DNA of 64,000 nt, taken from positions 113,242,173 to 113,306,172 of the forward strand of contig NC_133156.1 in NCBI RefSeq assembly GCF_040802235.1, read 5' to 3'. Made by a program: the position numbers and the translations under genes. The DNA comes from Manis javanica (lineage: Eukaryota; Chordata; Mammalia; Pholidota; Manidae). Below the pieces are notes generated by a model, which searched no databases, was not told where the DNA came from, and saw only the letters and a program-made list of their open reading frames with translations. Shown here piece after piece: positions 51,230 to 61,320 of this stretch. Every line of letters begins with the position of its first letter. The first letter of the stretch is position 1.

Positions 51230-51720
51230 GTCACACAAGCTGGAAAAAAAAAAGCAAAGGGTCATCAAAAGGGGAAAAATAACAGGACTACGGTGAAATG
51301 GCTCTCTGTCGGCCTTGCTATTGATTCAGAGTGTGTCAAAAGGGTCTTTTGTCGCGCCCCTACCACAGCATACTAATTTGCTAGATCAAGTCTGTCAGAA
51401 TATCGACTGGAAGTAAAGAACTACAGTGGCAGCTTTTGTGTTTCATACAGCAGGGAGCCTGTGTGTGAAACAGGATTATCAGGGGGTCATGAAGAGAGTC
51501 AAAGGATGTCCATCACTTCCCTTCTGGAAATGTAATGGGGCGGGCGCCTGGGTGTGATTAAGATGTAGGAGACGGGGCATAGCGGTGAACAAATCAGAAA
51601 CACACACATGCAAATCAGTTGGCTGCTGTTAACCACATATTTTTAATGAAAAATTCAATAGGAGAACAAACAAATATCTAAACAGCTGCATTCCCCTAAC
51701 ATATCAAGTGGCCTATTCAA
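51230..51720. promoter_or_regulatory. Candidate conserved enhancer
   Basis: Non-repetitive block whose composition differs from its AT-rich neighbours and which keeps CpGs ('ctgtcggccttgctattgat', 'cttttgtcgcgcccctacca', 'ggggcgggcgcctgggtgtg'). Visible sites include an octamer ATGCAAAT (51608-51615), TCF/LEF-like ATCAAAAG (51264-51271) and GTCAAAGG (51498-51505), and a GATTAA homeodomain-type site near 51556. No open frame covers it. Motif density plus CpG retention suggests a distal regulatory element. This is inference, as conservation cannot be measured here. Confidence 0.35.
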
Positions 51721-53235
51721 CATCTTTTCTTGAAAAGCAAATATACAAAACATGGAAATGCTTATCAGGTCTGCATTTTTCTTTAAATATCACTTTGCAA
51801 TCTACAAGTGTTTCTGTGTGCTCCTGGCATAACTATCAGGCTATTAAATATCAGTCTGAATTTTTTTTTGTAAAATAAGATGTAGCATTTATCAGGTCAC
51901 ATCTCAGCCTTACCATCACTGCTGGTATTACAGAGTTTGGGCTTGGTTCTTTCCACTGGCTTTGTTGCATTAGCAAAATAGCTTCCTTGAGTAGAAAAGA
52001 AAATGTATGATAGAAAATTCATAGCTTTGTAAGAACACTGATGCCTAGGGGGAGGCTTTGGAATTATAATAGCACACCAAACATCAACATTTTATATAGG
52101 ACACAGATAAAAGATGATGTAAGAATTTTTCATAATAGAAGCTGAGGTTTTTTTTTCTTATCATCTTTATTTCTACATCCTTAGCACTTTGCCCTGGGTA
52201 TTTAATTATTCATTCATTCAAGAAATGCTGATTTAAGTTCCCACTCTCTTCTAGGTGTTGGCTACATGATGGAGCTACAGAAATGAATACAAGCTCTCTG
52301 CTTTGAAGGCTAAACGATCAGATGGAGGTATAAAATATTTATGTTTGTAATTTTGTTGATTTATATATCTCAAAGTAGACAAAATATCAGAAGAAGGGCT
52401 GCTATGCCACTGGATAGGTTGGAGAAGTTTGTTGATTGACCCTGCCTTAAATAAACCATCAGCTGGTAGGGATGAATTGTGAACATGAAAGGTTCTGGCT
52501 GTATTGTTTGCAGAGATGGTTCTAGCTCACTTTTGGTGACAGCCTTGTTTTCCACCCAGAACACTTGACTGAAGGGGCCATAAATCTAACACTTTTGGCT
52601 TCTGTCTGAACTTTACCACGAGGGCTGCAGTCAATTGAGGGCCATTATCTGAAACAATGTCTTCCTTGCCTTGCTAATGCTGCTGAGAAGAGCTGGTCCT
52701 GCAGCTCCTGGTACTGAAGCCTGTGAGTGTGACTACAGAGCAGAGGTCTGTAGTTTATAATGTTTAATATTGCAAGTGACAGAGACATGACTAAATGCAC
52801 CCACCAGAGAGTAGTATTTTTTTTGTTTTGTTTTCGTTTTCCACCTTCTTAATTTACCTTATCTTGGTTTTCCCCGAAGTCATTCATTTACAGCCTTCCC
52901 GGCGAAGGCATTTCCTCTTCATCTCAGTCTTACGAAGTTGGGGGTCCTGAACTGTTTTCTCTGTCTTAGCCCTATTTCTATATGATCTGCTTCATTGCCA
53001 TGGATTTAAAAGTCCTTGATAAGCTCTGACATCCAGTTGTATGTCTCTGGTCCAGGCCCCTGACTGACACCTCATGGGGACTTTATCTCATGGGCTCAAA
53101 CCCCATTTCTCTCCCAATCTTCCTCATCTCACTAAATGTATCACTGAGTGTTCTGCTGCTACAGCAAAAAAAAAAATTTTTTTCAAAGAAAGAAGGGCAA
53201 TTCATGAATGGTTTTTTAAAATTTCCTCACCCTCT
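51721..53235. other. Intergenic sequence
   Basis: Mostly unique. A short L2-3'-end-like patch lies near 52180-52250 ('attattcattcattcaagaa'). No gene recognised. Confidence 0.4.
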
Positions 53236-53239
53236 GTAG

Positions 53240-53560
53240 GCCTAGGTAATCTACAAACAAGTGACAAAGTTTCTACCTCTCCTACATATTTGTAGTATGT
53301 CCAGGTTTTCTCTAACTCCACTGCCACTACTGTAGTTGAAATACCAACTCTGATTTGTGTTACTGCAATAGCCTCATAACTGGCCAATAGGTAGCCACTC
53401 TTGTCCCTCACCAATCCATTCTTCAATTACCTTTTCAAAATATAAATCCTGTTATAAGTTTAAAAAGCATTTGGATCTAATTTCATTTTGCTGCTCCTAA
53501 TTTATGAGGCCTCCTCTGTGAGTTTCTACCCCAGGTTTCACACCGACATAGAGCCCGGTT
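53240..53560 (+). repeat. L2 LINE remnant, plus strand
   Basis: 'taactccactgccactactg', 'tgtgttactgcaatagcctc' followed by 'ataactggccaataggtagc', and 'ctcaccaatccattcttcaa' match the L2 3' region closely and in order. Confidence 0.75.
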
Positions 53561-53654
53561 TGACCTAACCAATACTGCACTTCACTGCAATCAAATATCG
53601 TCTGTGGTATTTTCTGGTTATTTTATACACCCAAGTCTCAATTATAGATTGCTT

Positions 53655-53850
53655 TAATAATAATAATAAAAGCATTGAGCTCCCTCTATATGTTAGAGAT
53701 GGTTCTAATTTTTTTTTATGTCTGAACCTATCTTATTGGATAGCTATATTATTATTTCTACTTCATAAATGTGGATACTGGGACACAGAGAAGTTAAATA
53801 ATAAGCCTAACATTACAAATTGCTAAATGATTTGCAGTATGTCTTATATT
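53655..53850 (-). repeat. MIR SINE, minus strand
   Basis: 'cattgagctccctctatatg', 'ttagagatggttctaatttt', 'actggg' followed by 'acacagagaagttaaataat' are reverse-strand MIR phrases in correct order. Confidence 0.65.
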
Positions 53851-56105
53851 TCAGCACTATGCACAAAATAGATTATTAATATTAGTACCTATGGAACATA
53901 ATCACAATAGAAAAAAGATGATCCAAGGATCTGTATCTTTCTGTTTCAAGTCATTCTTCAGGTGTCCCCAGAAAAACCCTATTAAGAAGAAAGAAAATCA
54001 ATCAAATAAAATTGTACCAACCTCTTTTGAATCATTTCACAGAACATTTCTACTTTCTCACTTTAAGAATTCTCAAACCATCTCAGGATTATTAGGCAAT
54101 TAAGTTTTAAAGTCTCCCACCAGTCTCTGCATTTGCTTATTTTCATCTTTATATTTTATGTCTTAATATGTTTAATCTGATTTTACAGGAAAACCTACAG
54201 AAGTAATGAAAAACAAACTAAAAATTGAAATGATCACTTGAAGCTGGGATAGGTATGTATAAAAATAGGCAAAAAAGCTTTGAGGCTATTTTTAACAAAA
54301 ATGGAAATTGGGGTCATTGAGACCTGTCATCTTCACATTCAGTTGGGACACAAAGGGGAAGTGGCTGAATATTATAGAATCAAGAGAGGAAAGTGTTTTC
54401 CAAGATTCCTGGCTGCTATAAGAGAAATGCAACTCAGTCTTGAGGAATGAGGCCGGCCCTCCCAGTCCCAACACCTGTGACTCCTGCCTTCCACAGCAGT
54501 GTCTCCCCCACCAAACTGGAAAAGTTTTGGTGATTAGAGCCGGTGGGAAAAAACGTGTACACACATATATATGTTTACCTAAAAAAAATTAAATTGCTGG
54601 AATATAAGATAAATTATACTCTACAGTATTAAATCATATTCACTCAGTATCTATTAGCTATTATCAATTTAGACTGAATAACATTAATCAGATCATGCTG
54701 GCTTCGTAACATTTACAACCAGTATTTCAAAGTGAACTAAAATTCAAGGTGTTTCCTTTAAGAGGCTGAGGGTTTTTTTTTCCTTTTCCTTCTAATTACA
54801 ATGAATAAGATTAGAAGGATTTGTCTTATACATGTATAAGCATCATCACTTCCTATGATCATGAAGCCTAAGTATATTGGAATGTGGACAAAAATCTGAT
54901 GCATGATTTCTCAAATGAGGACATTTTCTTATGGTTAACATCCAATTTAAAAGGTCCCCTGAGTAGGTTTGTGACTATCATTGAAAGTCTTATTTTTAAA
55001 TTTTTAAGTATGAAGTTCCTTTGGTCATGCCAGCTGGCTTTCCAAATGTTCATCCATGTTCCCATGAGCTAGTGGAAAATATTAGAGAAGAGAAGGAAAA
55101 CGCAGGCATATACTGAACTTCATTTGTGAGAGCAAGTTGGGTCCTGAGAATCCAACCCCTTCTGAAAGGAGATCAAAACCAGACAACTCAACACGTGTTT
55201 GTGATACCTAATTTATATCAGGACTACATGTATCCAGATGCACATTGGGTCCAACATATTGAACTATTTGCCAAATATTTAAGACTTAATAAAACCTAAA
55301 CTCCACCTGACACCTTTAGGTTAATTTTAAAAGAATCATTATTCCCCAGGAAACTGAAAACATGTGTTTCTGATTTGTTCACACTTAAGTCAACAAAATA
55401 TTATTTCTCAAAGTGATTTGATATTGAAGAAACAGTCTGGATGCTCTTTTTCCTGAAGGGAGAAATTTGGTTTTGCCAAAGAATCTGGCTAATCCCTCTG
55501 TTAGGCCAGGCTTCTGGTGTCATGAGGAGGGAGGGAGCTGCCTTAAGGGACACAAACCAGTAGCCTGGCTGGTGGCAGGCTGTGTATTTCTGCATCAAAC
55601 TCCCACGCCCTTTACACAAGACTTCTGTCTCAGCCTGAGAAACCAAAATGTTCCATCTTCCTCAGTATCATTAGGGAAGTGTCACCCATTAGGGAAGCTT
55701 TCCAAGTGCTAGTGGGGAGAGATGAGCTTAGCTGCGGTCTCCATTCTTCCACTTAGTAGCTCTGAGGCTTTTGAGAAGATTCTTAACCTCTTGAGGTGTT
55801 GTGTACCTCACCTGCAAAATTCTGGTGAGAAATGTTATCACTTCTTGCAGGAATTACGTTTAAGACTTTCTGAGCAACTATTTCCTAGAAAGCATTTATT
55901 AAAAAACTCAGAGTGCTCCAAAGCACAATTCCAGATGTGGCAAGAAACAGCAGAAAGGACAGTGGATATGCCTGTTTTCAATTGAAATAAAAATATCAGA
56001 ACAGAGGAAAGAAAACTTATTTTTAAAACCTCCAATAAATCAACCAGGAAACAGACAATGTATTTAAAATGCACATTCCAAGGGAGTCCACTTCTTAAAA
56101 TATTA
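53851..56105. other. Intergenic sequence
   Basis: No gene recognised. 54290-54580 and 55400-55780 are locally GC-richer and unassigned; open frames of 60-99 codons on both strands show no domains. Confidence 0.4.
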
Positions 56106-56109
56106 TTGG

Positions 56110-56635
56110 GTAATAGTCTCCCTAACTCTGACTCCACCTTTGCCCTGAGCCTACTGTAGTCTATTCTCCAGACAGCAGCCTTTAAAAAGAGAAATCATAT
56201 TATGTTGCTCCTACACAGAAACATCCCAAGAGCTCCTCATTATACTCAGAAAAGGCCAATGTCCTCAGATGGAGGACTTGTCCATCTCCCCAACCTCATC
56301 TTGCATGGCTGTGCCCTGCACGACAGACACATAGTTTCCTGGTCCCAAGCAACTCAGGATCTTTGTTTTTGCTGGCCCTGCTCCCTTTGCCTGCAGTACT
56401 GCTCTTCCAGAGAGCCCCATGTTCTTCCCTGCTTTCAAGTCTGTTCTCAAATGCCCCAAGTGAGAGAGCATCCCAACGGTACTATTTCCTTAATATTTGA
56501 CTTTTCTTCAAACATTTCTTACTCTTTGGCATTATATGTGATATTTTGTAGCCCCTTTTTATTCTGTATCCTTAGTACCTATAAACAATGCTTGATGATC
56601 AATAAATGCTTATTGAATAAATGAATAAAAAGGTA
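56110..56635 (+). repeat. L2 LINE 3' portion, plus strand
   Basis: A long and fairly well preserved L2 3' region: 'tctattctccagacagcagc', 'gaaatcatattatgttgctc', 'tccatctccccaacctcatc', 'ctccctttgcctgcagtact', 'agtctgttctcaaatgcccc' and the terminal 'gatcaataaatgcttattga' with 'ataaatgaataaa'. The 140-codon plus-strand open frame at 56202-56624, the longest outside the right-edge L1, lies wholly inside this repeat and is not a gene. Confidence 0.85.
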
Positions 56636-56657
56636 TACTTTTTAAATCCATGTTAAC

Positions 56658-56823
56658 AAATTACTTCAAATAAAGATGGACAGTGACTGCAATGGGGTAT
56701 GGGGAGGGACTCAAGAATATGGGTGAATGTAGTAACCACATTGTTTTTCATGTGAAACCTTCATAAGAGTGTATGTAAATAATTCCTTAATAAAAAATTA
56801 TAATAAAAATTACTTCAAGTAAA
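56658..56823 (+). mobile_element. 132-bp L1 3' end with target-site duplications
   Basis: A strongly 5'-truncated L1 insertion at 56675-56806 in plus orientation. It contains 'ggacagtgactgcaatgggg', 'ggggagggactcaagaatat', 'gtagtaaccacattgttttt' and an A-rich tail. It is bracketed by 17-bp direct repeats at 56658-56674 (AAATTACTTCAAATAAA) and 56807-56823 (one mismatch), the signature of target-primed reverse transcription. It sits just downstream of the L2 3' end. Its sequence aligns with 59507-59590 on the minus strand, and so marks where the ordinary L1 3' end lies in the larger element to the right. Confidence 0.9.
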
Positions 56824-57621
56824 TTCTACCAATTTCCCTATCTTCCAGTGGCATATATAATAATCATTTGTACTACACTTCAGCAACACTGGGTTGTTAA
56901 TATATATAATTTGAAAGATGTTCATATATAATTTTTGATAGAAAGCAAACGTTTATGATTGTCTAAATGAATTTGGACATTAGTCAGTCTTCTTTTATTA
57001 GACCTACGTTCATGCCGTTAGCCCATTTTTAAGTCAGAGTGTGCATCTTTAAAACATAAATTTGTAATAAACTGTTCCCATTAAAAAATATTAACTTTGA
57101 CTTTCATATAGATGTTAAGTTGTTTTTCAGATTTTGTACACACACTGATATGCTACTTTTTAGTTTTTATTCACTTAAATTTAGCCTTCTTATTAAGACG
57201 ATTCTTTGCTAGTAAATGAATGCTCACCCATATTTCCTTTTGGTTCCTTATAGTTCCGTTCAAAGATCAATATTTTAAACAATGGGCTATTTTTATTTTC
57301 ATAATTTAATTTTGCAACTATATGATAATTGATACTTTTGTGTACCAGATATACCTATGGTAAATGGTCATGAAGTAACTTAATAGTAAATTATTCCTAG
57401 TATGATGGGCTTATCCCAAAGGGCATTTTAAGTGAGAGTAGTGTATTTCTCTAGCCCTGAAAAATATTCCACTCCAAAGATTCTGCAAATGTTTCTACTG
57501 GTCCAGCCCAATCATCAGTTATAAGAGTGTATTTTGACCACTTCAAACTCATATTTAAAGTTTAGATTCATCCATCTTCTCTTAGGAGGGATTAACAAGT
57601 CATTTAAGAATCTACTTAATT
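56824..57621. other. AT-rich intergenic sequence
   Basis: No gene or clear repeat. It ends at the TA run that marks the 3' terminus of the large L1. Confidence 0.5.
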
Positions 57622-57642
57622 TATATATATATATATATATAT
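57622..57642. repeat. (TA)n run at the L1 3' terminus
   Basis: About ten TA units directly beside the end of the minus-strand L1, where a poly(A) tail is expected. Probably a tail that decayed or expanded into a TA microsatellite. Confidence 0.85.
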
Positions 57643-57663
57643 TTTGAGAGGGCATCTCTCATA

Positions 57664-57669
57664 TTTATT
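57664..57669 (-). terminator. Poly(A) signal of the composite element
   Basis: AATAAA on the minus strand, about 20 bases before the end of the element. This is normal spacing for cleavage and polyadenylation. Confidence 0.7.
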
Positions 57670-57788
57670 GATCAAATGGTTGTTAACAACAATAAAATTC
57701 TGTATATGGGGGTCAATGCTCAATGCACAATCATTAATCCATCTCAAGCCTAGTTCTCGTCAGTCTCCAATCTTCTGAAGCATAACGA

Positions 57789-57845
57789 ACAAGTTCTTAC
57801 ATGCTGAACAAATTCTTACATAGTGAATAAGTTCTTACATGGTGA
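57789..57845. repeat. 19-bp tandem repeat, three units
   Basis: Three adjacent 19-bp copies of A(C/T)AA(G/A)TTCTTACAT(N)(N)TGA at 57789-57807, 57808-57826 and 57827-57845, each differing from its neighbour at two to four positions. It lies in the LTR-like part of the element. Confidence 0.9.
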
Positions 57846-58598
57846 ACAGTACAAGGGCATTCATCACAGAAACGTTCGGTTTTGATCATGCATTATGAAT
57901 TATAAACAATCAGGTCAGATATGAATATTCATTTGATTTTTATACTTGATTTATATGTGGATCCCACATTTCTCCGTTTATTATTATTATTATTTTTATT
58001 TTTAATAAAATGATAAAGTGGTAGGTAGATGCAAGATAAAGGTAGAAAACATGGTTTAGTGTTGTAAGAGAGCAATTGTAGATGATCAGGTGTGTGCCTG
58101 TAAACTATGTGTTAATCCAAGCTAGACAAGGGCCTTAAAACATCCATGGATGCAGATTTCTCTCAAAACAGAGGGGGTGAGGTTCTAAGCCTCACCACTG
58201 TTGATCCCCAATTTCTCACCTGCTGGCCCCCCTGCGACTGTGCCTGTCTTAGGTTGTTCCTCCCTTGAGGAATCTTACCCGTCTCTGGCTAACCAGTCAT
58301 CTTCCGGGGCCATACAGGGAGATGTAAAGTTGGTAAGTGAGAGAGAAGCCATATTGTTTGAGAAGGTTAGCTTTTTACTTCTTTGCAGATTTATGCCCTG
58401 TGGCTTCTATGCTCAGCACTTGTCTCGAGGTATCTTTACCGCCTGGAGGAATTACGATGCTCGGTAAATTCGATATGAGGTACGAATTCTACTTAAGGGT
58501 TGTAATTAGGAAGGAAGAAGAAAAGCTATAGAGGTAGCATATGGAAGAAAACATGGGAGGATTGATTATTTCTTTGCCATATCTTCTTGTAGAGTACC

Positions 58599-59093
58599 TT
58601 AAGCATGTATAGGTTTTAAACTACTAACTACCTTGTGCACACATATTAACATAATAGGAATACGGTGACATAAACTAAGCAAATCTATAATTACTAGCCA
58701 TCTCCAGTGAAGCCAAAAAAAACAGTTAGGCACCCTAGGCATTTGTGAGAATTTGTCTATGATATGATAGATATTGTCCAACTGTACTTAAACAGTCTGA
58801 GAGAAATCAGACAAATTAAAGCAACCCATTTCCGGGATCTGTTCACATCCCATATGTTCTTTTAACAGTAGATAGTCTACAGTCGTAAGATTTTGGAACG
58901 CTACAACTTGCACCCCTACCAACTCCTGGTTGAGTTCCAACAGTACAGATCCAGTCAAATTCGTTGTCTCACTGTATGCACATGCCAGCCTACACATCTC
59001 CCTCCTCATTCCAGTGGCAAGTCCAGGAAACGGTGGGATGAACGCAGCCACAAACGCAGCATCGCCTGGATCCCTGTAGAGGCTTTTTGATGA
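58599..59093 (-). pseudogene. Retroviral envelope transmembrane-subunit-like fragment, broken
   Basis: A single minus-strand frame, open from 59093 down to 58599 except for one TAA at 58788-58790. The upstream part has a hydrophobic, fusion-peptide-like start ('FIPPFPGLATGM'), then a heptad-like stretch ('VLLELNQELVGVQVVAFQN'), then 'TTVDYLLLKEHMGCEQIPEM' followed by GCFNLSDFS. This layout (heptad repeat, QN-containing immunosuppressive-like segment, cysteine pair, NLSD) is that of the TM subunit of gammaretrovirus/alpharetrovirus-type envelopes. Where CX6CC-class proteins have a cysteine pair, only the second cysteine remains (G before it). After the stop, the frame continues through a hydrophobic region consistent with a membrane anchor ('WLVIIDLLSLC', 'IPIMLICV') and ends after 'SSLKPIHA'. 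No surface subunit or cleavage site is visible. It is dead in this copy. Assignment rests on pattern recognition, not alignment. Confidence 0.6.
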
Positions 59094-59288
59094 TCATCCC
59101 CTGGCATGAGTCCTCCAGAGAGTGCTGATGCCGGAAGCTCCTCCTCATATCATATCTTAGTTGATTTTCTGGGTAGCCAAGCTAGGCCTTGATCTTCTGC
59201 ATAGAAACAAACAGACCCTTTGCCCACACTTTGACATGCCCTCTATACCACTGTGTAGAACTCATTGGAGGTCAGCACACAGGAACTA

Positions 59289-59492
59289 CTTTTTTGTTTT
59301 ATTTTTATTTTTATTAAGAGAAAGGAATATTATCAGAAAAGAGTACCTCCATAGCCGATCATCTGACACCCTTTAAGTGATCAAAATTAAGGATATTTAA
59401 AGCATGCATTAATCTTTGATTTACAAATAGTTTTATCCTATCAAGGAGTAATCCCCCTTTTCTTTCTTTCTTTTTTTTCCTTTTGTTTTTTC
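59289..59492 (-). repeat. Two A-rich tracts at the original L1 3' end
   Basis: On the minus strand, A-rich tracts lie at about 59457-59492 and 59289-59315, separated by roughly 140 bases of unassigned sequence. The first follows exactly where homology to the short L1 at 56675-56806 stops, so it is read as the ancestral L1 tail. The second marks the junction with the envelope-like part. The segment between them could be a small insertion or part of the acquired sequence. Confidence 0.6.
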
Positions 59493-59820
59493 TTAATCTT
59501 TACACTTACATGAAGAAGGCTATCTTTACTATGCTCTCCCCTATACCAAGTCCCTCCTAAAAACCACATTACAGTCACTGTCTATCAGCATAGCAAAATT
59601 TTGTAGAATCACTACTTCTCCTCTCTGTGTTATACAGCCCTCCATCCCCTTTCTCCCTCCCCCCATGCATGCTAATCTTAATACCCCCTTTCTTCTTCCC
59701 CAACTTTACCCCTCCCTGCCCACCCATCCTCCCCAGTTCCTTTCCCTTTGGTACCTGTTAGTCTATTTTTGGATTCTGTAATTCCGCTGCTGTTTTGTTC
59801 CTTCAGTTTTTCCTTTGTTC
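59493..59820 (-). other. Ordinary L1 3' UTR
   Basis: Minus-strand sequence just after the ORF2 stop has the usual purine- and G-rich L1 3' UTR, including 'gaggatgggtgggcagggag' and 'gacagtgactgtaatgtggt'. The latter aligns with the TSD-flanked L1 end at 56675-56806. This shows the native 3' UTR is only about 330 bases and that what follows is extra. Confidence 0.8.
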
Positions 59821-60870
59821 TTATACTCCTCGGATGAGTGAAATCATTCGGTATTTCTCTTTCTCCACTTGGCTTATTTCACTGAGCATAATACTCTCCA
59901 GCTCCATCCATGTTGCTGCAAATGGTAGGATTTTCCCTCTTCTTATGGCTGAGTAGTATTCCATTGTATATATGTACCACATCTTCTTTATCGATTCATC
60001 TATCGATGGACATTTAGGTTGCTTCCAATTCTTGGCTATTGTAAATAGTGCTGCGATAAACATAGGGGTGCATCTGTCTTTCTCAAACTTGATTGCTGCA
60101 TTCTTAAGGTAAATTCCTAGGAGTGGAATTCCTGGGTTAAATGGTAGGACTGTTTGGAGTATTTTGATGAACCTCCATACTGCTTTCCACAATGGTTGAA
60201 CTAATTTACATTCCCACCAGCAGTGTAGGAGGGTTCCCCTTTCTCCACAGCCTTGCCAACATTTGTTGTTGTTTGTCTTTTGGATGGCAGCCATCCTTAC
60301 TGGTGTGAGGTGATACCTCATTGTAGTTTTAATTTGCATTTCTCTGATAATTAGCGATGTGGAGCATCTTTTCATGTGTCTGTTGGCCATCTGTATTTCT
60401 TTTTTAGAGAACTGTCTGTTCAGTTCCTCTGCCCATTTTTTAATTGGGTTATTTGTTTTTTGTTTGTTGAGGCGTGTGAGCTCTTTATATATTCTGGACG
60501 TCAAGCCTTTATCGGATCTGTTATTTTCAAATATATTCTCCCATACTGTAGGGTTCCTTTTTGTTCTATTGATGGTGTCTTTCGCTGTACAGAAGCTTTT
60601 CAGCTTAATGTAGTACCACTTGATCATTTTTGCTGTTGTTTTCCTTATCCGGGGAGATATGTTCAAGAACAGGTCACTCATGTTCATGTCTAAGAGGTTT
60701 TTGCCTATATTTTTTTCCAAGAGTTTAATGGTTTCATGACTTACATTCAGGTCTTTGATCCATTTTGAGTTTACCTTTGTATATGGGGTTAGACAATGGT
60801 CTAGTTTCATTCTCCTACATGTAGCTGTCCAGTTTTGCCAGCACCATCTGTTGAAGAGACTGTCATTTTG
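59821..60870 (-). pseudogene. ORF2 C-terminal segment with cysteine motif
   Basis: Open to the natural ORF2 stop. It contains '[20 protein letters not shown]', '[16 protein letters not shown]' and the C-terminal knuckle [18 protein letters not shown] (C-x3-C-x7-H-C-x3-C, residues 184-201 from the Met at 60810), which aids RNA binding in the family. '[15 protein letters not shown]' follows. The knuckle is intact, so the decay is patchy. Confidence 0.93.
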
Positions 60871-61320
60871 TCATTGTATGTCCATGGCTCCATTATCAAA
60901 TATTAATTGACCATATATGTTTGGGTTAATTTCTGGAGTCTCTAATCTGTTCCACTGGTCTGTGGCTCTGTTCTTGTGCCAGTACCAAATTGTCTTGATT
61001 ACTATGGCTTTGTAGTAGAGCCTAAAGTTGGGGAGTGAGATCCCCCCTACTTTATTCTTCTTTTTCAGGATTGCTTTGGCTATTCGGGGTCTTTGGTGTT
61101 TCCATATGAATTTTTGAATTATTTGTTCCAGTTCATTGAAGAATGTTGCTGGTAATTTGAGAGGGATTGCATCAAATCTGTATATTGTTTTAGGAAGGAT
61201 GGCCATTTCAATGATATTAATTCTTCCTAACCACGAGCATGGGATGAGTTTCCATTTGTTAGTGTCCCCTTTAATTTCTCTTAAGTGTGACTTGTTGTTT
61301 TCAGGGTATAGGTCTTTCAC
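60871..61320 (-). pseudogene. ORF2 thumb-region segment
   Basis: 150 codons in the original frame ending at TGA (60871-60873). Typical L1 strings are '[18 protein letters not shown]', '[16 protein letters not shown]' and '[19 protein letters not shown]'. The frame is in fact open upstream to about 61520. The stop falls where L1 ORF2 has a conserved tryptophan after GAMDIQ, so one TGG-to-TGA change accounts for it. Confidence 0.9.

Larger units (their letters stand above)
57643..58200 (-). mobile_element. LTR-like terminal segment of the composite L1
   Basis: Minus-strand 3' terminal ~0.55 kb. It contains three 19-bp tandem units (57789-57845), an AATAAA signal (complement at 57664-57669) and ends about 20 bases later in a short inverted repeat (GAGAG...CTCTC) followed by the tail. 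The position downstream of an env-like frame, the tandem repeat resembling U3 enhancer duplications and the R-like end suggest a retroviral LTR, probably U3-R only, as expected from a polyadenylated transcript. The upstream boundary is uncertain; a purine-rich stretch lies near 58190-58240. Inference, not proof. Confidence 0.4.

Noticed and set aside
56202..56624. 140-codon plus-strand open frame
   Set aside because: Lies completely inside a well-recognised L2 3' region; no protein features.
57789..57845. CRISPR-like short repeat array
   Set aside because: Units are directly adjacent with no spacers, and the context is mammalian.
57643..59480. A separate ERV fragment inserted next to the L1, rather than part of it
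   Set aside because: Not fully excluded. It is disfavoured because the fragment has the same strand, follows the L1 A-rich end directly, and ends at its own poly(A) signal and tail with no duplication visible at the junction.
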